Of a DNA stretch of 64,000 bases, positions 12,176 through 27,700 are shown one piece after another. The notes beneath the pieces are model-generated. The model had not been told where the DNA came from. It worked only from the letters and a program-made list of their open reading frames with translations, and did not search any database. Numbering within the stretch: the first letter of the stretch is position 1; every line of letters starts with the position of its first letter. This DNA is from Chondrilla cf. caribensis. Taxonomy: Eukaryota; Porifera; Demospongiae; Chondrillida; Chondrillidae. The translations under genes and the position numbers were made by a program. The stretch is taken from positions 2,533,820-2,597,819 of the forward strand of contig OZ026568.1 in NCBI GenBank assembly GCA_964020155.1, given 5' to 3'.

Positions 12176-12527
12176 GTACAGGTGGCCGGATAGGGAACAA
12201 CCACCACCGGTATGAAGACTCCACAAGATTTTCTATTTACACTAACAATGTATAGTCTACGTATTTATATAATTAGCAAATGATTACCAATGACCAGAGC
12301 ACTACATAACGTAACAATTATAGATTAATATATGAACAGTGATAACTGCAATGTTATGCAAGAAATTAAAATTATTACATGTCAAGATAGTTGGTAGTAA
12401 TCACAGCAGATATACAATATAGCTGGACAGCCAGCTTAAGATAACATATTCCCAAAACGTAAACATTACATAAAGATTACTTATTAACATAGTCCTTGAT
12501 AGTAATGTCTTAGTTAATTAGCTAACA

Positions 12528-15500
12528 TTACATTACGGATGTAATTTCTGTGTGCTTGTTACCATTCGCCTGTTCAACAATGCCAAGTGCATTGCTACTG
12601 CCGTTATTCAAATCATCCAGGTGGACAGATGATGCTACCTTGAACGCACTAGACCTGATCTGCTCTTGAGTACCACTCAAAGTACAGTTTTGGACATCAT
12701 TAGACAATTCAACGGGATTTCTAGGTTGAGTTTCTTCTGAGAATGAATTGTCATTTTGAGGGAAGCTGAGCTGTTCTTGTGGCGTTGCGGGGACATTGTT
12801 CTCTGATCCATTGGCCTTCTTCAGAGCAGGATCAAAGAGTTTTGACCCTGTTGATGTAGAATGGCCTTTGGTTGAATCGGCCCTTTCTCCATAATTGCAC
12901 AATGAAATCATTCGCTTCAAATTTTTACGAACTTCAGGCTGTCTCAGGCAGTACACGTAGAATATGAGCACTCCCTGTGAGCAGTTGAGGATAGTGAAGA
13001 CCCACTCGAAAGGGATTCGTATGAAATCCACCTTGACATCAGTGCTGGCAAAAAAACCTGATGCCCAACCTAGGCCGAACAGGACAGAGAGAATGGCACT
13101 GACAGCAAGGTTCTCCTTCCACTGGTTGTCCTTCTTCCCAGCTTCCTTCTTCATGTTGGGCCTCCGCACCAGAGTGATTGTGATAATGATGAATATGATC
13201 CAATTAAAGATGTAGATTACACCAAACGGCACTAAGACACCAATCCAAAATGAATACCCCTGCACACGACAGCTGGATGTAGATAAAATGGAAAAGAGCA
13301 CTTATACACCATGTCACATTACACTATCTTTTGTATGTGCTGCATGTGGACTATCAGTATGGAGGAACACATATCAATATACATGCAGTGGTTTCACATT
13401 CACGTTGTCGGTATGCACAAACTGTGTACAACTTACAACTCCTTGTGATAGTAATTTTGGTGACGAGGTGCAAGACTGAAGGCCACAATGAACACAGGTA
13501 ACACTGCAAGTGATGAAAACAGATAGATTAGATGTACTGTTCTGTTCAATGTTATGTAATGAGCTAAACTGTGTCTCAATTATCCACATTGGGAGTATGT
13601 ACACAGCATTTACCCATAACTTTAAATTTGGCAGACTTGCTTGTATAATCATATGGACTAGACGCATAACAACAATAATGAAGAATACAAATTTTACTTC
13701 ACAGTATGCCTGTGTGTGTGTAACTGTTACATATGTTATGCTGTTCCATACCCCAGCAAATAGCTCCAGATATTTCATAATGGTTTCGAAAGGGGAGCTC
13801 AAAGGGTTGTACGATACTCCTGAAGATAAAGATAGCCAGCGACGCCATCCACAAGAAAGTGGCAAGGAAGAAGTAGTGCATGAGAGCAGAGATGATTCCA
13901 CACAGAACAGGGACCGGCATGGCAAAGGTACCCACAATGAAAGCACTGTACAGACCGATCAGGGCAGTACACAGGTGAATCAGTAGCTTGGTGTAGAGAG
14001 CATTCCGGAGTGACCTGTAGTGGATCATGTGTAGGACAAATACAAAACTAACACTGAACTATGTTTACAGATATTACATCATGTTATGTCATTGTTGATT
14101 ATTATGAGTATCTATAAAATGTGATTGTAATCACTGTTGTGTTGTTCTATGGCCTCACATAATTTTAACCTTTATAACCTTAACACACTTTAACGTACGT
14201 GTGATTATTACACACATTATCTTGGTATGTAATTTGGTAGATTCTTATCATTATCGTGTCGTATCGTATCGGTGTCACATCATGTTACATACAACCATTA
14301 CAAATGGCCTAAGTTATCATCTTTGGAAACACTTGTTTCAAGAAAATGATCATTAGGGGAGTGCTGGGCTTACGTGAGGTTGTGGAAGGGTGAGGGGGTA
14401 CAATTTCAACCCAATAATAATGTTGCTGCAGTCATCGTCGAAAAGAGACGAAATATCAATGAAAGAATAAGTGCCCCACTCCCCTGGCCCCCGCTACAAT
14501 CTCATCCACACATAATATGCAGCATATTTAATTCATTAGAGTCATTGGAATGAAGGGTAGGACATTTGCCAACACTGGCCTACAAAGTGACCATACAAGT
14601 GTACTTTGAATGGTTTTGGGAGAAATTAAACTTACTTCATAGCAAGGTTTGCTATTATTGTCACAACGAGACACACAATACAGATCCCTGCGCCGATGTA
14701 GGAGACCCATGTGAGGATAGCATCGTTGACTGTTGGAGGGTGGATGCTAGAGCCAGGTGAGACATCCTAGCAAAGAAAATCAACGATCTGAACACAATGA
14801 CGGCCATGCACAAAATACTCAGAAAAGGCAATTGATTGCCATGAAAAATTACTTCATCACAAAATTGAGGCCTATTAAATACCGTTTAGCTATTAATAGT
14901 TAATCAGATTATATCCACAGGGCACATGAACCTACATACACAGCATGTACGTACATATGTACACACAAACAGGTCATTGATTATTTACAACAGCCATGTG
15001 TGACAAATGATTAATCAATAGCTATCAAAAGGTCAGCAAATGGCTGATGAGAATACAAGCTATTCATTACACCTTTAGGAAGGATTCACAGGAAAAAGGT
15101 CCTTGTGTATCCTTTCGGAAGGTAATAACATATACCCAAATCACACTTTAGATACAAAACAGGTACCATAACATAATACACATTGATGTATGGAAGCCTG
15201 CTTGACAACCTTTTAAATAGTATATACAATAATATTATATTATAAATATGCAAGGCTCACCATCAGCAGGGCAAAGTGTGTCAGATGGTTACACTTGCAG
15301 ACTACAGTTGTGTCTGTCTCATTCACAAGTTCACAACCACTGTCATCCCAGGATCCAAATGATTCTGAACAAGAGTGTAATAAAGATTACAGAAGTACAT
15401 ACAGTACAGTGCGTGCAGTATGTAGATTACTAGTGTCTGCACATGCATGCACAGTCTATATTGAATTAATACAATAAATGTACATATTGTATGTTTGTAA

Positions 15501-18500
15501 TTGTAGGAAAAAGCGGTTCATATCCATGATGTAAGCCCATTTCCATTGATATTGCTGAGGACAAAATTGAAATGTCTATACCATTCTAATCGTTGTGCAA
15601 CCTAGCTATGCTCGTTCATGCTTCCAATACAAGAATGTTCTTAGAGTAACAAAATACAATATAATACAACATGAATGGTATAAAAATCAACACTGTGTAG
15701 ACAAAATGTATGCAAATAGTGCTACCATGAAACTGATTGTAGCTCTCTCAATAGAGATAAAATTATTACATACACAGGTATGTACTATATCTACATCCAT
15801 GTATGTACATTTGAAGAAAGCCATACAAATAATGAGTGACAGTACTAACCATCCAATGACACATCCCAAAACTGACAACTTGTTCTGTCATGTGTTTTCT
15901 AGAAAAGTGACAAAAGGTGAAAAAGTACAACTAAATACTCCAGTTGCCAAAATTATTGTAAAAATGTAATTATGCAATACCAACAAGATGTATATCCCCT
16001 TCAATCGTAGACCAAGTCTATACTTCAACACACAGGGGTACCAAATGTATATACAGAACAGTCCATCCTTTTCCAGTTAGTGGAAATATTAGCAAATACT
16101 ACAGTATTGTGTTCCCATTCAAATTATTAAATGACTGAATATAGTATGGACTAAGTATGTACACGTGTGGTACTTGCTACCTAATGGTGTGCTCTATACC
16201 TGTGTTTTCGAGAAGACAAACTGCACTCTGTCATCATCATCCAGTCCAGACACAGTCTCACCAAGAATACTGACGGAGAGAACTGAGCTTCCAACCTGTG
16301 TGAACTGCTCTCCAGTTTTACTGATGTACTGGTCCCTTGACTGGAATAAGGCATGGTTGGTGAAAATAGTAGTAGACACACGATAATTTTTCTTCGAGAG
16401 AGACCCTGGAATTTGAACACTATCTGATGTAGAAACATTTGTTGAACTTGTCTTAGTAGCCACCTGTTTTAGCAGCGAAGTGATGTTGAGTGGATATGAA
16501 GTATTGCCGAGTGCCTCAGCAGGGGCTATGAGGAGGCCAAACTGCGACGATGAATACAGGAAGCTTCCGTTAGAAGTATCTGTATTTTCAGCAACATCAT
16601 CAATGACATTCAATACTCTGTAGATACACCATTAAGGAGAATTTTGATATAATAACATTTAAGAGTGTTCACTCATATACAGTCCCTAGCACTCTGAGAT
16701 CAAGTACAGTAGCTAGTATACTCAAGACGGCTCACAACAGCCCATATCATAGCTCACAACATCCTAGTACGTATATCAAACATGGCTCACAACAGCCAAT
16801 ATTGCCGCTCACATACAGACTTACTTGCTCGAAGATCCTGTTATCGATTGGCTGGCTTTCAGCACTTTGGGTGTAATACTATTAACACTGCTCACAAAAG
16901 ACAGTATATCCGATTGGACCTTACAAAAGGGATCCAAAGTAAATTAAATGATTAACACAAGCCCACACTACAGTATGCATATGATACACAATGTACACTA
17001 GTGTAGCAATTTCCTAGTACACATATTAAGTACTGCATATTCTGTAAATGTTCAACAGAGCGAATTCAAAGAGAAAAATGCAATTTAAGGTGAAGTCACT
17101 TTGTGACTGACGAATATTTAGAGGATGTCATGAGTATTAACATAAAAGTGGCGAATAATTAGAGTTCTAAACTTAAAGAAACATGGTCAACTTCAGTTTG
17201 CAAGTTGTTACTCCTGTTAGGGAATATCACATCTATAAGATATTGTATCCTACTGTAGACGTGATATCCTCTCATATTGGGACCCAGACATTGGCGACCA
17301 AATCACATTTGAATGTGAAAACAGAACAGTGAGCGCATCCATCCATTAGAAGCTTGCCGTATTACTTTTCGTTCTGTGTACGTACGTTAGTTTAACTTTG
17401 AGCTCTGTTTTCCAAAGTGAGATGACAATATAGTGGAGAAGGGACGAAAAATCAGAGAACTTCGTTTTTCATCATCAATTAGAGGCCGATTGGCCCTATC
17501 TTGTGAAATGACAAAAATTAGAAAATATATGGTATGTACAGGAGACTGTCTGAAAAAGCATGGAACTTATGATTAGATCAGCAGTAACCTGACATGTTCC
17601 CAAACTGTTTTAACCACTAAGCTACACCTCATCCACACCCAAAACTATTTCCAAATTCTATTCAATCATAAAGCAAACAATGAATCCCCAGTCCCCATCA
17701 TAAAAAGAATCTATTTCAATAATCATACATACAGACCTAGCACTGGCCACACACAGCTGTACATAATTATGGTTATACTACATGACGTGTACATAATATT
17801 TATCATACAAAGATGCTCACCCAGATGGGTGACTAGCTGATACATATGTAGACTGTAAAGACACTGCTTGGGACAAATGAATGGACTGGATGCATGCACA
17901 ACCATATTCACTGACAAATGTACATCCCAGTGGAACCTGGGTTGTATTCAAATACTAAGCCTGGCATATCAGTATTATATGGATTCAATAGGTTGTACCC
18001 CATGTAGAGAGGGTTTGCAAGATGTGTGAACTGTAGTACAGTCCAACTTGCTTAGTAAGTACGTACCTTGAAGGGCCCACCAAATCTGTACTTCTTATCA
18101 GAGGTACTTACTATCAGTACTGGTTGACATAGTGTACATGAGCTAGGGACTGAGTGAAGTGTACTCACTAACCAGGAGTATGTACTAACCCAGGTACTTA
18201 CTAAGCAAGTTGCACTGTAATTACTACAGTTGTAACTATTGGTACTATTATTGATAGCACAAGCCTCAGAGCAGAACACTGACTAAGTAGATATATGTAA
18301 CAAGTACATAATGTTTTCATGCACAAATACCACGTTATATGTCTACCACCATGTACGTATACATATAAAGTGTTTACTGTACACTCACTGCCTTTTCACG
18401 AAGAGCTTTTCGATCAGCTGCTACTCTGCCAAGGAGTGTTGTAGATAGAGACACATCTTCCTTCAAAAATTCACTTGTGTTCTTTGCTACATCATCCAGA

Positions 18501-19257
18501 GCTCTCGCAAGGTTAACAGAATTTTCAATCTAACAGAATATCAAGTGCCACATGTCATTGTACTGTACCTGACGAAACATGCAAGAACTCAGAATGTTTG
18601 GAGGACCACTTACGTAAGACTACAGTGTATGCAAACTTGTATCCTGGTATGTGGACGATTAATAGGTGAGTCAAAGAGAAAATGTGCTGATATTTATGGT
18701 ATAGCACAGGTCACCAGATGGGTTTCATAGTTAGAGCTACTTGATAGAGATCTAGGCAGGAAATTTGTAACTATAAACACTTTCTATTATCCATTGGAAT
18801 ATGGGTACATATTCTGTATAAATAGTCTATACCAGGACACAACTAATGCACACGTACATACATACAGTATATATGAATATATGTGCATCACATGATACAC
18901 TCAATGTATGTACCCTATATATCTATATACAATAATGGCACTCTCTCAATCAGCACCAGGTACTTGTCTACCATGCATGTATATACATATATGTACTGTA
19001 TGCACATACGCAGATACATATGTACGTGCACATACATCTTATGTACTTCACACATATCAGCAGTGTACAGCACACTACAAATGTATGTATACTCACACAC
19101 ACGCGCGCACGCATGCACGCACACACATATGTATGTGCACATACATCTCATGTACTTCATACATATCAGCAGTGTACAGCACACTACAAATGTATGTATA
19201 CTCACACACACGCGCGCACACGCATGCATGCACACACACACACATGCACGCACACAC

Positions 19258-19293
<36 letters not shown>

Positions 19294-21116
19294 ACAAATA
19301 CACACACACACACACACAATGTACACATACATACATGGAAAAACACATACGTATACATATGTACAGATAGATGTACACATAGTAAAGAGTGAATGCAGAT
19401 ATATGTACATACAAACATGCAGAATAAACACACACACATACAGTACATACTCATAATATGTGAATAAACGCACAAGTCCTACATAGAGAAAATCAGAGCA
19501 CATGTTTACTTCAACTGAACTCACCAATCCCAGACTACATAACTTCTTCCTAGTTTCACTAAACTTGCACTCCTCACAGATTGGATCCTTCCACTTTGCA
19601 CCACTGGTATAGGTACCACCACATACCCTAGTTGCCTGAAGCCTGTTAATGAGCTCATCATCTACTCCACACGGACACTTCACTGTTGCTGTTTCACCAA
19701 TCTCAGTTTGAGGCCAGGTTATGTTGGCTACATTGCTACATGTTTGTTCTTCAAGAGCTGGGCATCCATCTGAATTGACAGCAAGATACTCTCTATAAGT
19801 ATTTTAGTTACAGAATGTCTTTACAGTTCATAAAAACTTGAATACAGGTGGAAAATTCCAGTTTGAGGCTAAGCCATTGCTACAATTGCTCTCAATTATG
19901 ATTGGACAGCCATCTAATGTGTATATAACAATACTGAAAACAGGCCTCACAATGAGGTCAAATACCGATTGGATATTATACAGTACGTACACTGTGAATG
20001 ATTCAATCATCCATTGTACAGTATTTCCCTATTTTGAGATGTACGTGCACATGTCTATAGAATATGAATAATAATTGTTATTGTGTTTAAAGAGAATCAC
20101 TTTTACCAGCAGTGTGTTGACCAGCAACATCACTTATATAGCACCTTAATGACATAAATGTAACTATTAGTAGAATTGTTAGGTATGGTACAAGATTGGC
20201 TGATAACACGTATATCAAAAGATTAAAGTACATACATAATTGCTGGTATGAATAATTATCCATTTATGGAGTTACAAACATGACATTGTGATGTTTTCAT
20301 GTAATCCAAGGTCATGGGGGCATACCAAAGTTTGATGCCATAAGGTTCAACCTCCAAAGCTATCAGATACATCAGCTCACCAAATCTCTCTGATCCACGA
20401 ATATCAAATGAAATTGTTGGAAATTCGTCAGAATATTCTCCAAATAGCATCCTCAAAGGACCTAGAGCAGCATTAGCAATATCAGTACCAGAGGCAGTAT
20501 TATTGTCTGCTAGAAGAGTAACGATCATCTCGTCAAGATTGTCAGCTGCAGGTTTGATGGAGTAGATAGTCAGTTTCATCCCACTGTCTGTCCTCAAGAC
20601 TTTATTCACAGCCGCCAGTTCCAGCTATGGAAAGAATAGCACACACAATTTACGTAATGTTACAGTTTGTATATGTATGTTTGGGGTATATATAAATAAT
20701 ATCATGCATATTTAAAGCCATATAGAATGACTTATGGACAGGTACATGAGATGCTATGCATGTACAGTACATGTTCCTCAATGATTGGCATTGGTACAAA
20801 TTCAAGAGGTTGGACCAAATATGTACATATCTGAAAATAAGTGTCCAATTGAATTATCAGTTAAATTAATTACCCATTCAATAACTTCTTTATTTGACAC
20901 AGATGTGCGCTTATTTCTCCTTTGTCCCTCCTCTCCCAATCCAACCCGAACCTGGGCAAGACCTATCAACAGTGACAAGTAAGTGACATCAAGGCAGAAA
21001 TAGTGAATGATATGCTGAATGCTATTGTGCCTAGCGACCATTGCTATTTGTGAATTGTGTATGTCATGTACGTACACTCATGTCTGGGGAGCTACACACA
21101 AATGCACAAACACATA

Positions 21117-21147
<31 letters not shown>

Positions 21148-21161
21148 CACACACACACACA

Positions 21162-21246
<85 letters not shown>

Positions 21247-24200
21247 TACATACACACAAACATATACACACACAAACATGTGTGTAAAATAGAGTCTTAG
21301 CACGTACTGTACATATGAACACACTATATTATGTAAAATGTGTACATGTACATCAGATGTGTGCACATACATATTACATACACTTCGAGAGTAATTCATG
21401 AACCATACGTACAGTACATACCCAATATCAGCACTCTAGCAATATCGGAGTTGACGGTTCCCCTATCATTCTCAGCCTGACAGTGGTAGACTCCTCTCTC
21501 TTCTGGTGTCATCTCCATGATAGTGTAGCTCTCTCCTACAGCTTGTGGTCCTCCTAGTGCCTCCCCATCTTTAGACCAGGTTACCACCGGATCAGGAATA
21601 CCTCTGGCTTTACACTGGAGAGTGACACGGCTACCTACATTCACATAGGTGTCCTTTGGTTCCTCAGTGATGGAAGGTGGTGTAGCCTTATCACTCACTG
21701 TACACAAGTAGAAACATTTTCAAAATCACACAATGACGACACTACAATGATTTAAATTGCCATTTGAAGGATCAGATCTCCATATTGGAACCAGTATGCA
21801 TATACTAAATACACTGTACATGATGATCATCGTGAAAAATAATTGGCACACAACTGGTGTATGAATAAGGAAGATTCCATCCTAGAGCATTGTAGTTACA
21901 CTTCAAATGACAAAAAGAGTATCAGATTTGCTATAATTATAGTACATACTATCAGCATATGTATTTGTGGAAAAAGTACATGATGAATTACGTACCTCTC
22001 TCACAATGTTTTCCATAGAAAGCCCCAAATTCCACAATAGCACACCTGCACACAGGCTGCCCAACTCCATCAATACACACACCGTCATTAAGGCATGGGG
22101 GAGGAAGTGCCATACATTCATTGCGAGCTGCATATAATGTATAATACAAGACAGAATATAGAGTAGTAAGTTAGGGTAAAGATTTGCACATCACAGGATA
22201 TCCTTAGCAAATCTGAACCACACAAATTCCTCTGGATCAGGGTTCAAATGCATAGCTTTCACACACATAATCATATTCACCTGTTACATTGATCTCAAAG
22301 GTCCAAGATGGCTCTCCTGGAATGGGTGACTCTTTATCGCTGACTGCTCGACATGTGTATGTGGATGAATCTGACAACTGTAATGAGTTGTATCTCAAGG
22401 TGGTTGTACTCTCAAATGTACCATCAACTCCTTCAGTAGTGTTGCCAATAGTGCTCTCTATCACACGTGAGGAACTATTTGTCAGTACAGCACCATTTTT
22501 CAACCATATTATAACAGGAGCAGGGAGACCACTAGCATTGCAGGTCAGATCCACTGGAGTGAACTCCTCCATTGTGAGCACTCCTCCGTGAGTCAGGTTG
22601 GAGATGTTAGAGCTGTTTGACTGGACAGTGATACCAATAATGGCAGGCCTCACTGCAGTGCAGAGGAGTGGATAAACGGCAGGGAGAGTAAGTTGCCATC
22701 TGCCCCCTGATATTATAAAACACTACATATTCTCATGCCATACACATACAATGGTATCACATGACCTGTGATATATGTACTATACATGCAAAACACAGCA
22801 TGTTGGATCACTGGATAGATGCTAATGTACTTTTCCTAATGACTAGTGATTTATATCATGGAAATAATACATTAATAATCCATCAATTCTAAATTGTACT
22901 GCACAAACTAATATATATGTAAGTACATACGTACTACGTACACACACGTAACTACATAAGTTTCAATTATCTCTCGGAATAAATATGTATGCACATTTGG
23001 ACTGCATTGTAAATATGTGTATAGTGGATACATACTGCATTGTAATACACAATCCTGACCTACCCACTACGGTTACTGCAAGGTCTCTTGAATCATTCCC
23101 AAGAAAGTTGACTGCTACACAGCTGTAGGGTCCATCATCTTCAGTGCTCACATTCAGTACCTTCAGACTACTGGTGGTGGTCTTGGCTGTGATCTCTGAT
23201 GTTAGAAGCACTGTACTGTTGGACACATTGGTGTTCAGAATCAACCCTCTGTGATACCATAGGATCCGGGGAGCAGGTTCACCGACAGCTGCACAAGTCA
23301 CACTCAGGACCTCACCAGCCACCACTTCATGAGTAGACGATGGGCCCACAGTGATGACTGGAGGGACTACATACAGAAAATAAAGAGTGAATATTGACAT
23401 TACGCCATATAACATTTCTAATATGTACATAATTATAGAACTCTTAATTGGCAATCCTGCCACATCAAATCTCAGTACGTCACCCAGAAACACAAAACCC
23501 TAAGTGAGGGGAGTTTTCCATTGAAAAAATTAATAGAAGTATAATTTGAAAATGATCAACAAACTAACTTGTAGTGACATGTTAGGTGTAGGCAAGGAGA
23601 TCAAAGGAAAAGTGTATTCACAGATCATGTAATTACTTCCTATTACATACAGTATATGATACCGTATTGCACAATGAAGTTTTCTTTGACAGGTATTGTA
23701 CTAATTAATGGGTGTGTAATTACCATTTTACGCCTTCCATATCAAAAACAACACACTATCAGTATATCATTACTTCTCAACTATTTTTACCTGGTTACTA
23801 TGGTGATAAATTAGAGAACACTTAAATCTGTATTCATTAATGCATGCATTTATCCATAAAGTTGACCTAATGAAGTTAGCATACATACCTCACAATACAA
23901 CACAATACACATTACTTGCTCAGTAAATACATTTATACAGTTGTACCTTGAATGCTACAACATATCTGTACTTCAAGTCAAAGGTACTCACTAATAGTAA
24001 TGATTGACATAGTGTACGTACATGAGGTAGGGACTGTGTGGTATCAGGTGTATGCATGTATTAACCAGGGTACTTACTAAGTAAATTGCACAAGCATACT
24101 GTGTCATACTGTACGTATGTAGGCATATGGTACACCACAGCAACCAATATACGTGGTGCCATCATGATGCTTCATATATAGCAAGGCACATGTAACTCTG

Positions 24201-24704
24201 TATGGATAGTATGAGATATATACGCATACATGTATGTACATATACATAGTATGTAGAGTTATTATATGAACAACATGTCTTAACACGAATGTATGTAAAG
24301 TATGTGTTTACCTTGCACAGTGAGGTATGCTGATGTGGCTTCCTGTCCAAATCTATTGGATACTGAACAATTGTAAACACCCTCATCAAGGCCTGTCACT
24401 TCTGATATCACCAGTACAGACACAGTAGTGTTGGAGGCTATGGAATACTTTGGTCCAGCATTGTCTATCTTCTCTCCATTGAACCTCCAAGTGAAGACTA
24501 GTCTGGGATCACCTGAGGCTGCACACACAAAAGTATGGTTTGTGGAAACCTGTACAGTCTTGTTCTCCAGTAAGGACAGGAACTGGGGAGGCACTACAAT
24601 GACCACATGAGAACACAGCAAAAAGAAAGTGAAAATGTCAAGTCATTAGCATGCAGCTTGCCACAACCATGTCAATTGAAAATTGCATTATAGACCAGCA
24701 TATA

Positions 24705-24743
<39 letters not shown>

Positions 24744-27700
24744 TAAACTTGTATTTAAACCACAGCACAGTGTGTACTTGGCATGTAACAAACCTTCACT
24801 GATGGTCACTGCTATTCTGCTACTGTCTTCTCCTGCACGAGTACTGACAAACACCTCATATAGTCCACCATCAGATGCATTAACATTACCAATTGCCAGA
24901 GTGAGACAATTTGAGGAGAAATTGGACTTAGTGGAGTTGTTTGTACATGGCAAAATTGTTCGACTACTGATACTAGAGAAGTACCAAGTAATGTTGGCAG
25001 TTGGTACAGGTGGATTGGCTTCCAATATGACAAACTCTAAAATCACAGAATGTCCATTTTTCACGAGTTGTTCAGTGGTTCCATTCACAGGCTCAATCAC
25101 TGGAGATACTACAATTGTAGACAACAACGTATCACAACACGAAACACGTAACCCGAGGAAAGTTTGCTATAGTACCAATATGTGTGCAATGTAACAAAAT
25201 AGAGTATACAAAATATTTGCTGTGCACATACATACATATGTACATCTGTACCTCCATGTGTAGTTGTGGTTATAGTTGAACTGTTTCCCAAACTATTGGT
25301 GTAGGCGGCCACATGGATAGTATATGGCCATACCGACAACAGTCCTGAGAATGTTGCAAGGTGATTACTTGCATTGCCAGAAGTCATTACATGGTCCACT
25401 TCAGCATGACTGACGTCGTCAGTGATAACAATAACAAACGAGTCAACAATACCATTGGGGTAGACAGGCTGGCTCCACTCTACTGTTATGTTGTTTGTAG
25501 TCACCCTTGTCAATGTCAAATTTGAAGGAGCAGATGGAGCTGGTCACAAACGAGAAAAAATTAAACAAGAAAAAGAAGTAATACATATCGGCAAATCACA
25601 TTTTGTCACCACCCACAGACTCACCATCTTCCTCTGTTCTAATTGTGACTGTACTCTCTTCTCCACCACCAACACTTGTGAAGGCCTTCACTGAGATGTT
25701 GTACAGTGAGTGAGGTGAGAGACCGGCTACATCAACAGTGTACATTGTACCACTGAGATTCAATGTTTTAACTGCCTCAAAACTGTCTGGTACAGGATTG
25801 ACAGACTCCAACCCTACATAGGACACCTGGTAGCTGAGAATAACTCCATTTGGAGTGAGGGGTGTACTCCATTCCACAGTCAAGGATCTCGATGTCTTGT
25901 TAGTCACTGTGAGGTTTTGGGGTTTGGAAGGATCTGCGGAGTGTGATACACTCAGGGTGTAGTATATATGAAACAAGAAGTCACCATAATATACACATAA
26001 AAATGTAATAGTTTGAGACTGTGGTATGTAAGTATTGAACATACAGTGGATATAAGAAGCTTTTTAGAAGAAATTGGAACAAAATGTAGTTTGTGTTGAG
26101 TGACTGAGCATACATACATTCACTCACAGCTTTCCCCAGTGCGAAATGTAATGGGATCACTGAATGAGGCGGTCCCACGGGAATTCCAAGTACTTATTTT
26201 CAGTATGTACTTCGTGTATGGATCCAGCTCAGTTATGTTAGCTACTGTTGCATTTTTCACATCTTTTAATTTTTCAGATCCACCACTCTGGAGTTTAACA
26301 ATTACGAGGTAAGAGATGGCAGCCACACTCCCTCCATTGGCAGGTGCCTCCCACATCACTGTCACACTATCAGCCCTCACTGATACAACGACTACATTAT
26401 GAGGCCTTGAAGTTGGACCTAAACCATGTATGCAATATTAGGGACATAGGGACACAAGCCATTATGAAAGAAATCTTCAACATTATTATACATACAAGAT
26501 GTAACACATGGTGGGGAAGGTTTTTTGCACAGTAAGCCTGTGCAAGGCCTAAGGTTGACAAAATCATATCACTGGATTTACACCGAACCAACCGAAAATA
26601 GACCGAAGTCTCTATCAGTTGGGAGACCGAAGTCCGATTTTGATGGCAACACATGTATGCATGAGACCTGGTGAAGAGTATCTAAATAAACTTAATCTGA
26701 TCCAAGTGTTATGAATCAGAATGAAGGTTATGGATGTATACTTTATGCTACATCTGTTTCAAGGGCAGAGTGTGAAAGTTTGTGTACCTAAACATGAAAA
26801 CATGTGTTCACTAATTGGATATCAACTCCAAAGTTAGTAAACAGCTAAATCATGTTGTTCACAAAGAGTCAAGTGGGCATAATAGGGATTGCAAAATGGT
26901 GGAGGTTTTGAAAAAAAAATGACCATTTGCAAGGTTTACATCCCAAATACACAGTAGAACTCATGCAGGACTCATATACTTATAATGATCTAGTATGTAG
27001 AATTCGTCTTAATACGTGTATACAGTAGCACAGTTACGTATATCTCACTTTACATACTAGTTGTATATAAACATGTTTACTGTAATAACAAGCCCTGTGC
27101 ATGCAAACAGAACATGTACGTACATGGTACAGTACCTTCGTCACAGCAGGGTCCGCTCCATCCATCCTGACAGATACATACATCATTATCACACGTCCCA
27201 CGGTTACAACTTGCACATTGAATTCTCCTCTCGTTATTGCAAGATGAATACCTTCGATGCTTTGCCACCTCTGGAGCAGCTGGGTATGGAAAAAATTACA
27301 TAATGTTGATATTTTATTTATGGGGGATTGGAAAATGGGGACATTTGAACCATGCTGTACAATGTGTCCTCCTCCTCCCTCCTGGTTGAATTCACACATG
27401 TGGTATTGTATGTTGCATGGGCAGATCAAAGTGCTATGGGTGTGATATCTGTGCTATTTGCACACTCTCCTTTGCTATGTACACTTTGTACTAGTACTAC
27501 AAATTTGTAATTGTTGTGAAAATTTATCAATTTGTTACCTAGCAACCCATTGATCAGCTATAACAACAATGTTGTGTGAGAGTTAGTATACAATTGTATT
27601 TTTTATACAAATACATAAAACATAATAACTAAAGTACCTCTAGCAAGGCTTCACCCTTGTAAACAGTACGTAAGCCAAAGTGTCTGTAATCTGATACAGC

